64,000 nucleotides of DNA from Ptiloglossa arizonensis (taxonomy: Eukaryota > Arthropoda > Insecta > Hymenoptera > Colletidae): assembly GCF_051014685.1 (NCBI RefSeq), contig NW_027478396.1, positions 1,984,001-2,048,000 of the forward strand, in the 5' to 3' direction. Every line of letters starts with the position of its first letter. Position 1 is the first letter of the stretch. The notes under the pieces were generated by a model. The model was not told the origin of the DNA and made no database searches. It was given only the letters and a program-made list of their open reading frames with translations. Below are positions 26,401 through 39,593 of the stretch, piece by piece. Made by a program: the position numbers and the translations under genes.

Positions 26401-28610
26401 GATATGGGTGTTTGGAGCCAAGAAATGGTTGAGAAGGCAAAAAATTTTTCGCAATTCTGCTGCTCCAAACGCTTAACCAGAATGGCCTAGGGAAAAAATA
26501 CACATACCGTTGTAATTGGGCGAGTTTCTACTTTCAGATGCAATAGGAATTTTGAGTTAGGTCAATCCGTTTGCGAGATATGGGAGATTGAAGCTAAGAA
26601 ATGGTTGACAAGACAACAAATTTTTCGCACTTCTGCTGCTCCAAACGCTTAACCAGAATGCCCTAGGGAGAAAATACACATGCCGTTGTAATCGGGCGAG
26701 TTTCTACTTTCAGACGCAGAAGGAATTTTAGGGTTTGGTCAATCCGTTCGCGAGATATGGGACTTTGAAGCTAAGAAATGGTTGAGAAGAAAACAAATTT
26801 TTCGCACTTCTGCTGCTCCAAACGCTTAACCAGAATGGCCTAGGGAAAAAATACGCATACCGTTGTAATCGGGCGAGTTTCTACTTTCAGACGCAGAAGG
26901 AATTTTTGGGTTTGGTCAATCCGTTCGCGAGATATGGGACTTTGAAGCTAAGAAATGGATGAGAAGACAACAAATTTTTCGCAATTCTGCTGCTCCAAAC
27001 GCTTAACCAGAATGGCCTAGGGAAAAAAATACACATACCGTTGTAATCGGGCGAGTTTCTACTTTCAGTTACATTAGGAATTTTTGGGTTAGGTCAATCC
27101 GTTCGCGAGATATGGGACTTTGAAGCTAAGAAACGGTTGACAAGACAACAAATTTTTCGCAATTCTGCTGCTACAAACGCTTAACCAGAATGGGCTAGGG
27201 AAAAAATACACATACCGTTTATATCGGGTGAGTTTCTACTTTCAGATGCAATTGGAATTTTTGGGTTAGGTCAATCCGTTCGCGAGATATGGGAGTTTGA
27301 AACCAAGAAATGGTTGAGAAGGCAAAAAATTTTTCGCAATTCTGCTGCTCCAAACGCTTAACCAGAATGGCCTAGGGAAAAAATACACATACCGTTGTAA
27401 TCGGGGGAGTTTCTACTTTCAGACGCAGAAGGAATTTTTGGGTTTGGTCAATCCGCTCGCGAGATATGGGGCTTTGAAGTTAAGAAATGGTTGAGAAGAC
27501 AACAAGTTTTTCGCACTTCTGCTGCTCCAAACGCTTAACCAGAATGGCCTAGGGAAAAAATACCCATACCTTTGTAATCGGGCGAGTTTCTACTTTCAGT
27601 TACATTAGGAATTTTTGGGTTCGGTCAATCCGTTCGCTAGATATGGGACTTTGAAGCTAAGAAATTGTTGAGAAGACAACAAATTTTTCGCAATTCTGCT
27701 GCTCCAAACGCTTAACCAGAATGGCCTAGGGGAAAAATACACAGACCGTTGTAATCGAGCGAGTTTCTACTTTCAGATGCAATAGGAATTTTTGGGTTAG
27801 GTCAATCCGTTCGCGAGATATGAGACTTTGAAGCTAAGAAATGGTTGAGAAGACAACAAATTTTTCGCACTTCTGCTGCTCCAAACGCTTAACCAGAATG
27901 GCCTAGGGAAAAAATACACATACCGCTGTAATCGGGCGAGTTTCAACTTTCAGATGCAATAGGAATTTTTGGGTTAGGTCAATCCGTTCGCGAGATATGG
28001 GAGTTTGAAACCAAGAAATGGTTGAGAAGGCAAAAAATTTTTCGCAATTCTGCTGCTCCAAACGCTTAACCAGAATGGCCTTGGGAAAAAATACACATGC
28101 CGTTGCAATCGGGCGAGTTTCTACTTTCAGATGCAATAGGAATTTTTCGGTTAGGTCAATCCGTTCGCGAGATATGGGAGTTTGAAGCCAAGAAATGGTT
28201 GAGAAGGCAAAAAATTTTTCGCAATTCTGCTGCTCCAAACGCTTAACCAGAATGGCCTAGGGAAAAAATACACATACCGCTGTAATCGGGCGAGTTCCTA
28301 CTTTCAGATGCAATAGGAATTTTCGGGTTAGGTCAATCCGTTCGCGAGATATGGGACTTTGAAGCTAAGAAATGGTTGAGAAGACAACAAATTTTTCGCA
28401 ATTCTGCTGCTCCAAACGCTTAACCAGAATGGCCTAGGGAAAAAATACACATACCGTTGTAATCAGGCGAGTTTCTACTTTCAGACGCAGAAGGAATTTT
28501 TGGGTTTGGTCAATTCGTTCGCGAGATATGGGACTTTGAAGCTAAGAAATGGTTGAGAAGACAACAAATTTTTCGCAATTCTGCTGCTTCAAACGCTTAA
28601 CCAGAATGGC
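20480..28610 (+). repeat. Domain 4: mosaic satellite without a clear long period
   Basis: Monomer types from the other domains are mixed here. They include several GACATGACAAC/GCTGCTGC/CTTAATCAG/CACGTACTG monomers close together (about 20,770, 21,125, 21,300) and again near 24,140. The domain also has more small indels than its neighbours: GGAATTTTGGG near 23,720, GATATGGAG near 24,640, GAGTTTTCTAC near 26,170, an extra A near 26,325, CAGAGCAACAGG near 26,360 and GGAATTTTGAG near 26,550. I see no non-satellite sequence. Part of it (24.4-26.3 kb) is shared with two later places. Confidence 0.75.
24381..26300 (+). repeat. About 2 kb shared block, copy a
   Basis: The block opens with ATACCGTTTATATC, CTACTATCAG and the unusual TTTGGGAGAGATCAATCC. 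It then runs through ATGCCGCTG, AACCAAGGAATGG, GCCTAGAGA, GGCTTAGGG and GAAGCAAAGAAATGG. The same ordered set occurs from 30,397 and from 39,594. This copy lacks the CCGATGTAATC monomer group seen in the other two, and ends within GTACTGTTG-type monomers. Confidence 0.7.
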
Positions 28611-28615
28611 CTAGG

Positions 28616-30395
28616 GATAAAACACGCATACCGTTGTAATCGGGCGAGTTTCTACCTTCAGGCGCAGTAGGAATTTTTGGGTTTGTTCAATCTGTTCGCG
28701 AGATATCGGAGTTTGAAGCCTAGAAATGGTTGAGAAAGCAAAAAATTTTTCGCAATTCTGCTGCTGCAAACGCTTAATCAGAATGGCCTAGGGGAAAAAT
28801 ACAGGTACTGTTGTAATCGGGCGAGTTTCTACTTTCAAATGCAATTGGAATTTTTAGGTTAGGTCAATCTGTTCGCGAGATATGGAAGTTTGAAGCAAAG
28901 AAATGGTTGAGAAGAGAACAAATTTTTCGCAATTCTGCTGCTCCAAACGCTTAACCAGAATGGCCTAGGGGAAAAATACACATACCGCTGTAATCGGGCG
29001 AGTTTCTACTTTCAGACGCAACAGGAATTTTTGGGTTAGGACAATCCGTTCGCGAGATGTGGGAGTTTGGAGCCAAGAAATGGTTGAGAAGGCAAAAGTT
29101 TTTCGCAATTCTGCTGCTCCAAACGCTTAACCAGAATGGCCTAGGGAAAAAATACACATGCCGTTGTAATCGGGCGAGTTTCTACTTTCAGATGCAATAG
29201 GAATTTTTCGTTTAGGTCAATCCGTTCGCGAGATATGGGTGTTTGAAGCTAAGAAATGGTTGAGAAGGCAACAAATTTTTCGCACTTCTGGTGCTCCAAA
29301 CGCTTAACCAGAGTGGCCTAGGGAAAAAATACACATGCCGTTGCAATCGGGCGAGTTTCTACTTTCAGATGCAATAGGAATTTTTCGGTTAGGTCAATCC
29401 GTTCGCGAGATATGGGAGTTTGAAGCCAAGAAATGGTTGAGAAGGCACAAAATTTTTCGCAATTCTGCAGCTTCATACGCTTAACCAGAATGGCCTAGGG
29501 GAAAAATACACATACCGTTGTAATCGGGCGAGTTTCTACTTTCAGACGCAACAGGAATTTTTGGGTTTGGTCAATCCGTTCGCGAGATATGGGAGTTTGA
29601 AGCCAAGAAATGGTTGAGAAGGCAAAAAATTTTTCGCAATTCTGCTGCTCCAAACGCCTAACCAGAATGGCCTAGGGAAAAAATACCCATACCGCTGTAA
29701 TCGGGCGAGTTTCTACTTTCAGATGCAATAGGAATTTTTGGGTTAGGTCAATCCGTTCGAGAGATATGGGACTTTGAAGCTAAGAAATGGTTGAGAAGAC
29801 AACAAATTTTTCGCAATTCTGCTGCTCCAAACGCTTAACCAGAATGGGCTAGGGAAAAAATACACATACCGTTTATATCGGGTGAGTTTCTACTATCAGA
29901 CGCAACAGAAATTTTTGGGTTAGATCAATCCGTTCGCGAGATATGGGAGTTTGAAGCCAAGAAATGGTTGTGAAGGCAAAAAATTTTTCGCAATTCTGCT
30001 GCTCTAAACGCTTAACCAGAATGGCCTAGGGAAAAAATACACATGCCGTTGTAATTGGGCGAGTTTCTACTTTCGGATGCAATAGGAATTTTTGAGTTAG
30101 GTCAATCCGTTCGCGAGATATGGGAGTTTGAAGCAAAGAAATGGTTGACAAAACAACAAATTTTTCGCACTTCTGCTGCTCCAAACGCTTAACCAGAATG
30201 CCCTAGGGAGAAAATACACATACCGTTGTAATCGGGCGAGTTTCTACTTTCAGACGCAGAAGGAATTTTTGGGTTTGGTCAATCCGTTCGCGAGATATGG
30301 GAGTTTGAAGCCAAGAAATGGTTGAGAAGACAACAAATTTTTCGCAATTCTGCTGCTCCAAACGCTTAACCAGAATGGGCTAGGGAAAAAATACA
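28616..30395 (+). repeat. Domain 5 marker block (GATAAAACACGC), about 1.78 kb, copy 1
   Basis: The marker GATAAAACACGC begins at 28616, 32860, 35160, 37460, 42058 and 44004, six times in the window. From here about ten monomers follow in an order repeated from 42058 with a constant shift of 13,442 bp. An example is the rare TTCGAGAGATATG at about 29,756 and 43,198. Parts of the same order also make up the 2,300 bp units. Confidence 0.75.
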
Positions 30396-30396
30396 C

Positions 30397-32420
30397 ATAC
30401 CGTTTATATCGGGTGAGTTTCTACTATCAGACGCAACAGAAATTTTTGGGAGAGATCAATCCGTTCGCGAGATATGGGAGTTTGAAGCCAAGAAATGGTT
30501 GAGAAGGCAAAAATTTTTCGCAATTCTGCTGCTCTAAACGCTTAACCAGAATGGCCTAGGGAAAAAATACACATGCCGCTGTAATCGGGCGAGTTTCTAC
30601 TTTCAGATGCAATAGGAATTTTTAGGTTAGGTCAATCCGTTCGCGAGATATGGGAGTTTGAAACCAAGGAATGGTTGAGAAGGCAAAAAATTTTTCGCAA
30701 TTCTGCTGCTCCAAACGCTTAACCAGAATGGCCTAGAGACAAAATACACATACCGTTGTAATCGGGCGAGTTTCTACTTTCAGACGCAACAGGAATTTTT
30801 GGGTTAGGTCAATCCGTTCGCGAGATATGGGAGTTTGGAGCCAAGAAATGGTTGAGAAGGCAAAAAATTTTTCGCAATTCTGCTGCTCCAAACGCTTAAC
30901 CAGAATGGCTTAGGGAAAAAATACACATACCGTTGTAATTGGGCGAGTTTCTACTTTCAGATGCAATAGGAATTTTTGAGTTAGGTCAATCCGTTCGCGA
31001 GATATGGGAGTTTGAAGCAAAGAAATGGTTGACAAAACAACAAATTTTTCGCACTTCTGCTGCTCCAAACGCTTAACCAGAATGCCCTAGGGAGAAAATA
31101 CACATACCGTTGTAATCGGGCGAGTTTCTACTTTCAGACGCAGAAGGAATTTTTGGGTTTGGTCAATCCGTTCGCGAGATATGGGAGTTTGAAGCCAAGA
31201 AATGGTTGAGAAGACAACAAATTTTTCGCAATTCTGCTGCTCCAAACGCTTAACCAGAATGGGCTAGGGAAAAAATACACATACCGTTTATATCGGGTGA
31301 GTTTCTACTTTCAGACGCAACAGGAATTTTTGGGTTAGGTCAATCCGTTCGCGAGATATGGGAGTTTGAAGCCAAGAAATGTTGAGAAGGCAAAAATTTT
31401 TCGCAATTCTGCTGCTCTAAACGCTTAACCAGACTGGCCTAGGGAAAAAATACACATACCGATGTAATCGGGCGAGTTTCTACTTTCAGATGCAATAGGA
31501 ATTTTTGGGTTAGGTCAATCCGTTCGCGAGATATGGGAGTTTGAAACCAAGAAATTGTTGAGGAGGAAAAAATTTTTCGCAATTCTGCTGCTCCAAACGC
31601 TTAACCAGAATGGCCTAGGGAGAAAACACACATACCGTTGTAATCGGGCGAGTTTCTACTTTCAGTTACAATAGGAATTTTTGGGTTAGGTCAATCCGTT
31701 CGCGAAATATGGGACTTTGAATCTAAGAAATGGTTGACATGACAACAAATTTTTCGCACTTCTGCTGCTCCAATCGCTTAACCAGAATGGCCTAGGGAAA
31801 AATACACGTACTGTTGTAATCGGGCGAGTTTCTACTTTCAAATGCAATTGGAATTTTTAGGTTAGGTCAATCTGTTCGCGAGATATGGGAGTTTGAAGCT
31901 AAGAAATGGTTGAGAAGAGAACAAATTTTTCGCAACTCTGCTGCTCCAAACGCTTAACCAGAATGGCCTAGGGGAAAAATACACATACCGCTGTATTCGG
32001 TCGAGTTTCTACTTTCAGACGCAACAGGAATTTTTGGGTTAGGACAATCCGTTCGCGAGATATGGAGTTTGGAGCCAAGAAATGGTTGAGAAGGCAAAAA
32101 ATTTTCGCAATTCTGCTGCTCCAAACGCTTAACCAGAATGGCCTAGGGAAAAAATACACATACCGTTGTAATTGGGGGAGTTTCTACTTTCAGATGCAAT
32201 AGGAGTTTTTGTGTTAGGTAGGTCAATCCGTTCGCGAGATATGGGAGTTTGAAGCTAAGAAATGGTTGACATGACAACAAATTTTTCGCAATTCTGCTGC
32301 TCCAATCGCTTAACCAGAATGGCCTAGGGGAAAAATACACGTACTGTTGTAATCGGGCGAGTTTCTACTTTCAAATGCAATTGGAATTTTTAGGTTAGGT
32401 CAATCTGTTCGCGAGATATG
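30397..32420 (+). repeat. About 2 kb shared block, copy b, with clustered 1 bp deletions
   Basis: This block matches 39,594-41,618 almost base for base but carries five single-base deletions. They are an A in the A-tract near 30,515, a G and an A near 31,380-31,395, a G near 32,064 and a T near 32,105. It also has a 4 bp tandem gain, TAGGTAGG, near 32,217. The shift between the two copies is 9,197 bp at the left end and 9,198 bp at the right, exactly what these six changes predict. Confidence 0.8.
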
Positions 32421-34720
32421 GGAGTTTGAAGCTAAGAAATGGTTGAGAAGACAACAAATTTTTCGCAATTCTGCTGCTCCAAACGCTTAACCAGAATGGC
32501 CTAGGGGAAAAATACACAGACCGTTGTAATCGAGCGAGTTTCTACTTTCAGATGCAATAGGAATTTTTGGATTAGGTCAATCCGTTCGCGAGATATGAGA
32601 CTTTGAAGCTAAGAAATGGTTGAGAAGACAACAAATTTTTCGCACTTCTGCTGCTCCAAACGTTTAACCAGAATGGCCTAGGGAAAAAATACCCATACCT
32701 TTGTAATCGGGCGAGTTTCTACTTTCAGTTACATTAGGAATTTTTGGGTTCGGTCAATCCGTTCGCTAGATATGGGACTTTGAAGCTAAGAAATTGTTGA
32801 GAAGACAACAAATTTTTCGCAATTCTGCTGCTCCAAACGCTTAACCAGAATGGCCTAGGGATAAAACACGCATACCGTTGTAATCGGGCGAGTTTCTACC
32901 TTCAGGCGCAGTAGGAATTTTTGGGTTTGTTCAATCTGTTCGCGAGATATCGGAGTTTGAAGCCTAGAAATGGTTGAGAAAGCAAAAAATTTTTCGCAAT
33001 TCTGCTGCTGCAAACGCTTAATCAGAATGGCCTAGGGGAAAAATACAGGTACTGTTGTAATCGGGCGAGTTTCTACTTTCAAATGCAATTGGAATTTTTA
33101 GGTTAGGTCAATCTGTTCGCGAGATATGGAAGTTTGAAGCAAAGAAATGGTTGAGAAGAGAACAAATTTTTCGCAATTCTGCTGCTCCAAACGCTTAACC
33201 AGAATGGCCTAGGGGAAAAATACACATACCGCTGTAATCGGGCGAGTTTCTACTTTCAGACGCAACAGGAATTTTTGGGTTAGGACAATCCGTTCGCGAG
33301 ATGTGGGAGATTGGAGCCAAGAAATGGTTGAGAAGGCAAAAGTTTTTCGCAATTCTGCTGCTCCAAACGCTTAACCAGAATGGCCTAGGGAAAAAATACA
33401 CATGCCGTTGTAATCGGGCGAGTTTCTACTTTCAGATGCAATAGGAATTTTTCGTTTAGGTCAATCCGTTCGCGAGATATGGGTGTTTGAAGCTAAGAAA
33501 TGGTTGAGAAGGCAACAAATTTTTCGCACTTCTGGTGCTCCAAACGCTTAACCAGAGTGGCCTAGGGAAAAAATACACATGCCGTTGCAATCGGGCGAGT
33601 TTCTACTTTCAGATGCAATAGGAATTTTTCGGTTAGGTCAATCCGTTCGCGAGATATGGGAGTTTGAAGCCAAGAAATGGTTGAGAAGGCACAAAATTTT
33701 TCGCAATTCTGCAGCTTCATACGCTTAACCAGAATGGCCTAGGGGAAAAATACACATACCGTTGTAATCGGGCGAGTTTCTACTTTCAGACGCAACAGGA
33801 ATCTTTGGGTTTGGTCAATCCGTTCGCGAGATATGGGAGTTTGAAGCCAAGAAATGGTTGAGAAGGCAAAAAATTTTTCGCAATTCTGCTGCTCCAAACG
33901 CCTAACCAGAATGGCCTAGGGAAAAAATACACATACCGTTGTAATTGGGCGAGTTTCTACTTTCAGATGCAATAGGAATTTTTGAGTTAGGTCAATCCGT
34001 TCGCGAGATATGGGAGTTTGAAGCAAAGAAATGGTTGACAAAACAACAAATTTTTCGCACTTCTGCTGCTCCAAACGCTTAACCAGAATGCCCTAGGGAG
34101 AAAATACACATACCGTTGTAATCGGGCGAGTTTCTACTTTCAGACGCAGAAGGAATTTTTGGGTTTGGTCAATCCGTTCGCGAGATATGGGAGTTTGAAG
34201 CCAAGAAATGGTTGAGAAGACAACAAATTTTTCGCAATTCTGCTGCTCCAAACGCTTAACCAGAATGGGCTAGGGAAAAAATACACATACCGTTTATATC
34301 GGGTGAGTTTCTACTATCCGACGCAACAGAAATTTTTGGGAGAGATCAATCCGTTCGCGAGATATGGGAGTTTGAAGCCAAGAAATGGTTGAGAAGGCAA
34401 AAAATTTTTCGCAATTCTGCTGCTCTAAACGCTTAACCAGAATGGCCTAGGGAAAAAATACACATGCCGCTGTAATCGGGCGAGTTTCTACTTTCAGATG
34501 CAATAGGAATTTTTAGGTTAGGTCAATCCGTTCGCGAGATATGGGAGTTTGAAACCAAGGAATGGTTGAGAAGGCAAAAAATTTTTCGCAATTCTGCTGC
34601 TCCAAACGCTTAACCAGAATGGCCTAGAGACAAAATACACATACCGTTGTAATCGGGCGAGTTTCTACTTTCAGACGCAACAGGAATTTTTGGGTTAGGT
34701 CAATCCGTTCGCGAGATATG
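32421..34720 (+). repeat. 13-monomer HOR, 2,300 bp, copy 1
   Basis: GGAGTTTGAAGCTAAG at 32421 recurs at 34721 and 37021, giving a 2,300 bp period (13 x 177 minus 1). The missing base comes from GGCAAAAGTTTTTCG, where the A6T5 tract is altered. I noticed only one difference from copy 2, CTACTATCCG at 34,319 against CTACTATCAG at 36,619. The unit includes monomers marked by AGACCGTTG, CCCATACCTTTG, GTTCGCTAGATATG, GATAAAACACGC, TACAGGTACTG, GATGTGGGAG and GCTTCATACG. Confidence 0.9.
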
Positions 34721-37020
34721 GGAGTTTGAAGCTAAGAAATGGTTGAGAAGACAACAAATTTTTCGCAATTCTGCTGCTCCAAACGCTTAACCAGAATGGC
34801 CTAGGGGAAAAATACACAGACCGTTGTAATCGAGCGAGTTTCTACTTTCAGATGCAATAGGAATTTTTGGATTAGGTCAATCCGTTCGCGAGATATGAGA
34901 CTTTGAAGCTAAGAAATGGTTGAGAAGACAACAAATTTTTCGCACTTCTGCTGCTCCAAACGTTTAACCAGAATGGCCTAGGGAAAAAATACCCATACCT
35001 TTGTAATCGGGCGAGTTTCTACTTTCAGTTACATTAGGAATTTTTGGGTTCGGTCAATCCGTTCGCTAGATATGGGACTTTGAAGCTAAGAAATTGTTGA
35101 GAAGACAACAAATTTTTCGCAATTCTGCTGCTCCAAACGCTTAACCAGAATGGCCTAGGGATAAAACACGCATACCGTTGTAATCGGGCGAGTTTCTACC
35201 TTCAGGCGCAGTAGGAATTTTTGGGTTTGTTCAATCTGTTCGCGAGATATCGGAGTTTGAAGCCTAGAAATGGTTGAGAAAGCAAAAAATTTTTCGCAAT
35301 TCTGCTGCTGCAAACGCTTAATCAGAATGGCCTAGGGGAAAAATACAGGTACTGTTGTAATCGGGCGAGTTTCTACTTTCAAATGCAATTGGAATTTTTA
35401 GGTTAGGTCAATCTGTTCGCGAGATATGGAAGTTTGAAGCAAAGAAATGGTTGAGAAGAGAACAAATTTTTCGCAATTCTGCTGCTCCAAACGCTTAACC
35501 AGAATGGCCTAGGGGAAAAATACACATACCGCTGTAATCGGGCGAGTTTCTACTTTCAGACGCAACAGGAATTTTTGGGTTAGGACAATCCGTTCGCGAG
35601 ATGTGGGAGATTGGAGCCAAGAAATGGTTGAGAAGGCAAAAGTTTTTCGCAATTCTGCTGCTCCAAACGCTTAACCAGAATGGCCTAGGGAAAAAATACA
35701 CATGCCGTTGTAATCGGGCGAGTTTCTACTTTCAGATGCAATAGGAATTTTTCGTTTAGGTCAATCCGTTCGCGAGATATGGGTGTTTGAAGCTAAGAAA
35801 TGGTTGAGAAGGCAACAAATTTTTCGCACTTCTGGTGCTCCAAACGCTTAACCAGAGTGGCCTAGGGAAAAAATACACATGCCGTTGCAATCGGGCGAGT
35901 TTCTACTTTCAGATGCAATAGGAATTTTTCGGTTAGGTCAATCCGTTCGCGAGATATGGGAGTTTGAAGCCAAGAAATGGTTGAGAAGGCACAAAATTTT
36001 TCGCAATTCTGCAGCTTCATACGCTTAACCAGAATGGCCTAGGGGAAAAATACACATACCGTTGTAATCGGGCGAGTTTCTACTTTCAGACGCAACAGGA
36101 ATCTTTGGGTTTGGTCAATCCGTTCGCGAGATATGGGAGTTTGAAGCCAAGAAATGGTTGAGAAGGCAAAAAATTTTTCGCAATTCTGCTGCTCCAAACG
36201 CCTAACCAGAATGGCCTAGGGAAAAAATACACATACCGTTGTAATTGGGCGAGTTTCTACTTTCAGATGCAATAGGAATTTTTGAGTTAGGTCAATCCGT
36301 TCGCGAGATATGGGAGTTTGAAGCAAAGAAATGGTTGACAAAACAACAAATTTTTCGCACTTCTGCTGCTCCAAACGCTTAACCAGAATGCCCTAGGGAG
36401 AAAATACACATACCGTTGTAATCGGGCGAGTTTCTACTTTCAGACGCAGAAGGAATTTTTGGGTTTGGTCAATCCGTTCGCGAGATATGGGAGTTTGAAG
36501 CCAAGAAATGGTTGAGAAGACAACAAATTTTTCGCAATTCTGCTGCTCCAAACGCTTAACCAGAATGGGCTAGGGAAAAAATACACATACCGTTTATATC
36601 GGGTGAGTTTCTACTATCAGACGCAACAGAAATTTTTGGGAGAGATCAATCCGTTCGCGAGATATGGGAGTTTGAAGCCAAGAAATGGTTGAGAAGGCAA
36701 AAAATTTTTCGCAATTCTGCTGCTCTAAACGCTTAACCAGAATGGCCTAGGGAAAAAATACACATGCCGCTGTAATCGGGCGAGTTTCTACTTTCAGATG
36801 CAATAGGAATTTTTAGGTTAGGTCAATCCGTTCGCGAGATATGGGAGTTTGAAACCAAGGAATGGTTGAGAAGGCAAAAAATTTTTCGCAATTCTGCTGC
36901 TCCAAACGCTTAACCAGAATGGCCTAGAGACAAAATACACATACCGTTGTAATCGGGCGAGTTTCTACTTTCAGACGCAACAGGAATTTTTGGGTTAGGT
37001 CAATCCGTTCGCGAGATATG
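34721..37020 (+). repeat. 13-monomer HOR, 2,300 bp, copy 2
   Basis: It is directly adjacent to copy 1 and almost identical to it. The very low divergence compared with the 10-20% commonly visible between neighbouring monomers means that this unit was duplicated recently as a whole. Confidence 0.9.
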
Positions 37021-38501
37021 GGAGTTTGAAGCTAAGAAATGGTTGAGAAGACAACAAATTTTTCGCAATTCTGCTGCTCCAAACGCTTAACCAGAATGGC
37101 CTAGGGGAAAAATACTCAGACCGTTGTAATCGAGCGAGTTTCTACTTTCAGATGCAATAGGAATTTTTGGATTAGGTCAATCCGTTCGCGAGATATGAGA
37201 CTTTGAAGCTAAGAAATGGTTGAGAAGACAACAAATTTTTCGCACTTCTGCTGCTCCAAACGTTTAACCAGAATGGCCTAGGGAAAAAATACCCATACCT
37301 TTGTAATCGGGCGAGTTTCTACTTTCAGTTACATTAGGAATTTTTGGGTTCGGTCAATCCGTTCGCTAGATATGGGACTTTGAAGCTAAGAAATTGTTGA
37401 GAAGACAACAAATTTTTCGCAATTCTGCTGCTCCAAACGCTTAACCAGAATGGCCTAGGGATAAAACACGCATACCGTTGTAATCGGGCGAGTTTCTACC
37501 TTCAGGCGCAGTAGGAATTTTTGGGTTTGTTCAATCTGTTCGCGAGATATCGGAGTTTGAAGCCTAGAAATGGTTGAGAAAGCAAAAAATTTTTCGCAAT
37601 TCTGCTGCTGCAAACGCTTAATCAGAATGGCCTAGGGGAAAAATACAGGTACTGTTGTAATCGGGCGAGTTTCTACTTTCAAATGCAATTGGAATTTTTA
37701 GGTTAGGTCAATCTGTTCGCGAGATATGGAAGTTTGAAGCAAAGAAATGGTTGAGAAGAGAACAAATTTTTCGCAATTCTGCTGCTCCAAACGCTTAACC
37801 AGAATGGCCTAGGGGAAAAATACACATACCGCTGTAATCGGGCGAGTTTCTACTTTCAGACGCAACAGGAATTTTTGGGTTAGGACAATCCGTTCGCGAG
37901 ATGGGGGAGTTTGGAGCCAAGAAATGGTTGAGAAGGCAAAAGTTTTTCGCAATTCTGCTGCTCCAAACGCTTAACCAGAATGGCCTAGGGAAAAAATACA
38001 CATGCCGTTGTAATCGGGCGAGTTTCTACTTTCAGATGCAATAGGAATTTTTCGTTTAGGTCAATCCGTTCGCGAGATATGGGTGTTTGAAGCTAAGAAA
38101 TGGTTGAGAAGGCAACAAATTTTTCGCACTTCTGGTGCTCCAAACGCTTAACCAGAGTGGCCTAGGGAAAAAATACACATGCCGTTGCAATCGGGCGAGT
38201 TTCTACTTTCAGATGCAATAGGAATTTTTCGGTTAGGTCAATCCGTTCGCGAGATATGGGAGTTTGAAGCCAAGAAATGGTTGAGAAGGCACAAAATTTT
38301 TCGCAATTCTGCAGCTTCATACGCTTAACCAGAATGGCCTAGGGGAAAAATACACATACCGTTGTAATCGGGCGAGTTTCTACTTTCAGACGCAACAGGA
38401 ATCTTTGGGTTTGGTCAATCCGTTCGCGAGATATGGGAGTTTGAAGCCAAGAAATGGTTGAGAAGGCAAAAAATTTTTCGCAATTCTGCTGCTCCAAACG
38501 C
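37021..38501 (+). repeat. 13-monomer HOR, copy 3, interrupted
   Basis: It follows the 2,300 bp order for about 1.48 kb, with a few private changes (AATACTCAGACC near 37,115 and GATGGGGGAG near 37,900). It then enters a 707 bp duplication instead of continuing directly. The remaining monomers of the unit resume after the duplication, near 39,209, and continue to about 40,020. Confidence 0.85.
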
Positions 38502-39208
38502 CTAACCAGAATGGCCTAGGGAAAAAATACACATACCGCTGTAATCGGGCGAGTTTCTACTTTCAGACGCAACAGGAATTTTTGGGTTAGGACAATCCGT
38601 TCGCGAGATGTGGGAGTTTGGAGCCAAGAAATGGTTGAGAAGGCAAAAGTTTTTCGCAATTCTGCTGCTCCAAACGCTTAACCAGAATGGCCTAGGGAAA
38701 AAATACACATGCCGTTGTAATCGGGCGAGTTTCTACTTTCAGATGCAATAGGAATTTTTCGTTTAGGTCAATCCGTTCGCGAGATATGGGTGTTTGAAGC
38801 TAAGAAATGGTTGAGAAGGCAACAAATTTTTCGCACTTCTGGTGCTCCAAACGCTTAACCAGAGTGGCCTAGGGAAAAAATACACATGCCGTTGCAATCG
38901 GGCGAGTTTCTACTTTCAGATGCAATAGGAATTTTTCGGTTAGGTCAATCCGTTCGCGAGATATGGGAGTTTGAAGCCAAGAAATGGTTGAGAAGGCACA
39001 AAATTTTTCGCAATTCTGCAGCTTCATACGCTTAACCAGAATGGCCTAGGGGAAAAATACACATACCGTTGTAATCGGGCGAGTTTCTACTTTCAGACGC
39101 AACAGGAATCTTTGGGTTTGGTCAATCCGTTCGCGAGATATGGGAGTTTGAAGCCAAGAAATGGTTGAGAAGGCAAAAAATTTTTCGCAATTCTGCTGCT
39201 CCAAACGC
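37795..39208 (+). repeat. 707 bp tandem duplication nested in HOR copy 3
   Basis: The four monomers from 37795 to 38501 are repeated from 38502 to 39208. The 707 bp spacing is 4 x 177 minus the 1 bp lost in the GGCAAAAGTTTTTCG tract. The copies differ at GATGGGGGAG (first) against GATGTGGGAG (second), so the private change probably arose after the duplication, or the second copy came from another HOR unit. Confidence 0.8.
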
Positions 39209-39593
39209 CTAACCAGAATGGCCTAGGGAAAAAATACACATACCGTTGTAATTGGGCGAGTTTCTACTTTCAGATGCAATAGGAATTTTTGAGTTAGGTC
39301 AATCCGTTCGCGAGATATGGGAGTTTGAAGCAAAGAAATGGTTGACAAAACAACAAATTTTTCGCACTTCTGCTGCTCCAAACGCTTAACCAGAATGCCC
39401 TAGGGAGAAAATACACATACCGTTGTAATCGGGCGAGTTTCTACTTTCAGACGCAGAAGGAATTTTTGGGTTTGGTCAATCCGTTCGCGAGATATGGGAG
39501 TTTGAAGCCAAGAAATGGTTGAGAAGACAACAAATTTTTCGCAATTCTGCTGCTCCAAACGCTTAACCAGAATGGGCTAGGGAAAAAATACAC

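Noticed and set aside
27903..28238. Minus-strand 111-residue open frame
   Set aside because: It is a read-through of two monomers on the opposite strand. Related frames recur wherever the same monomer variants occur, so it is a shadow of the repeat.
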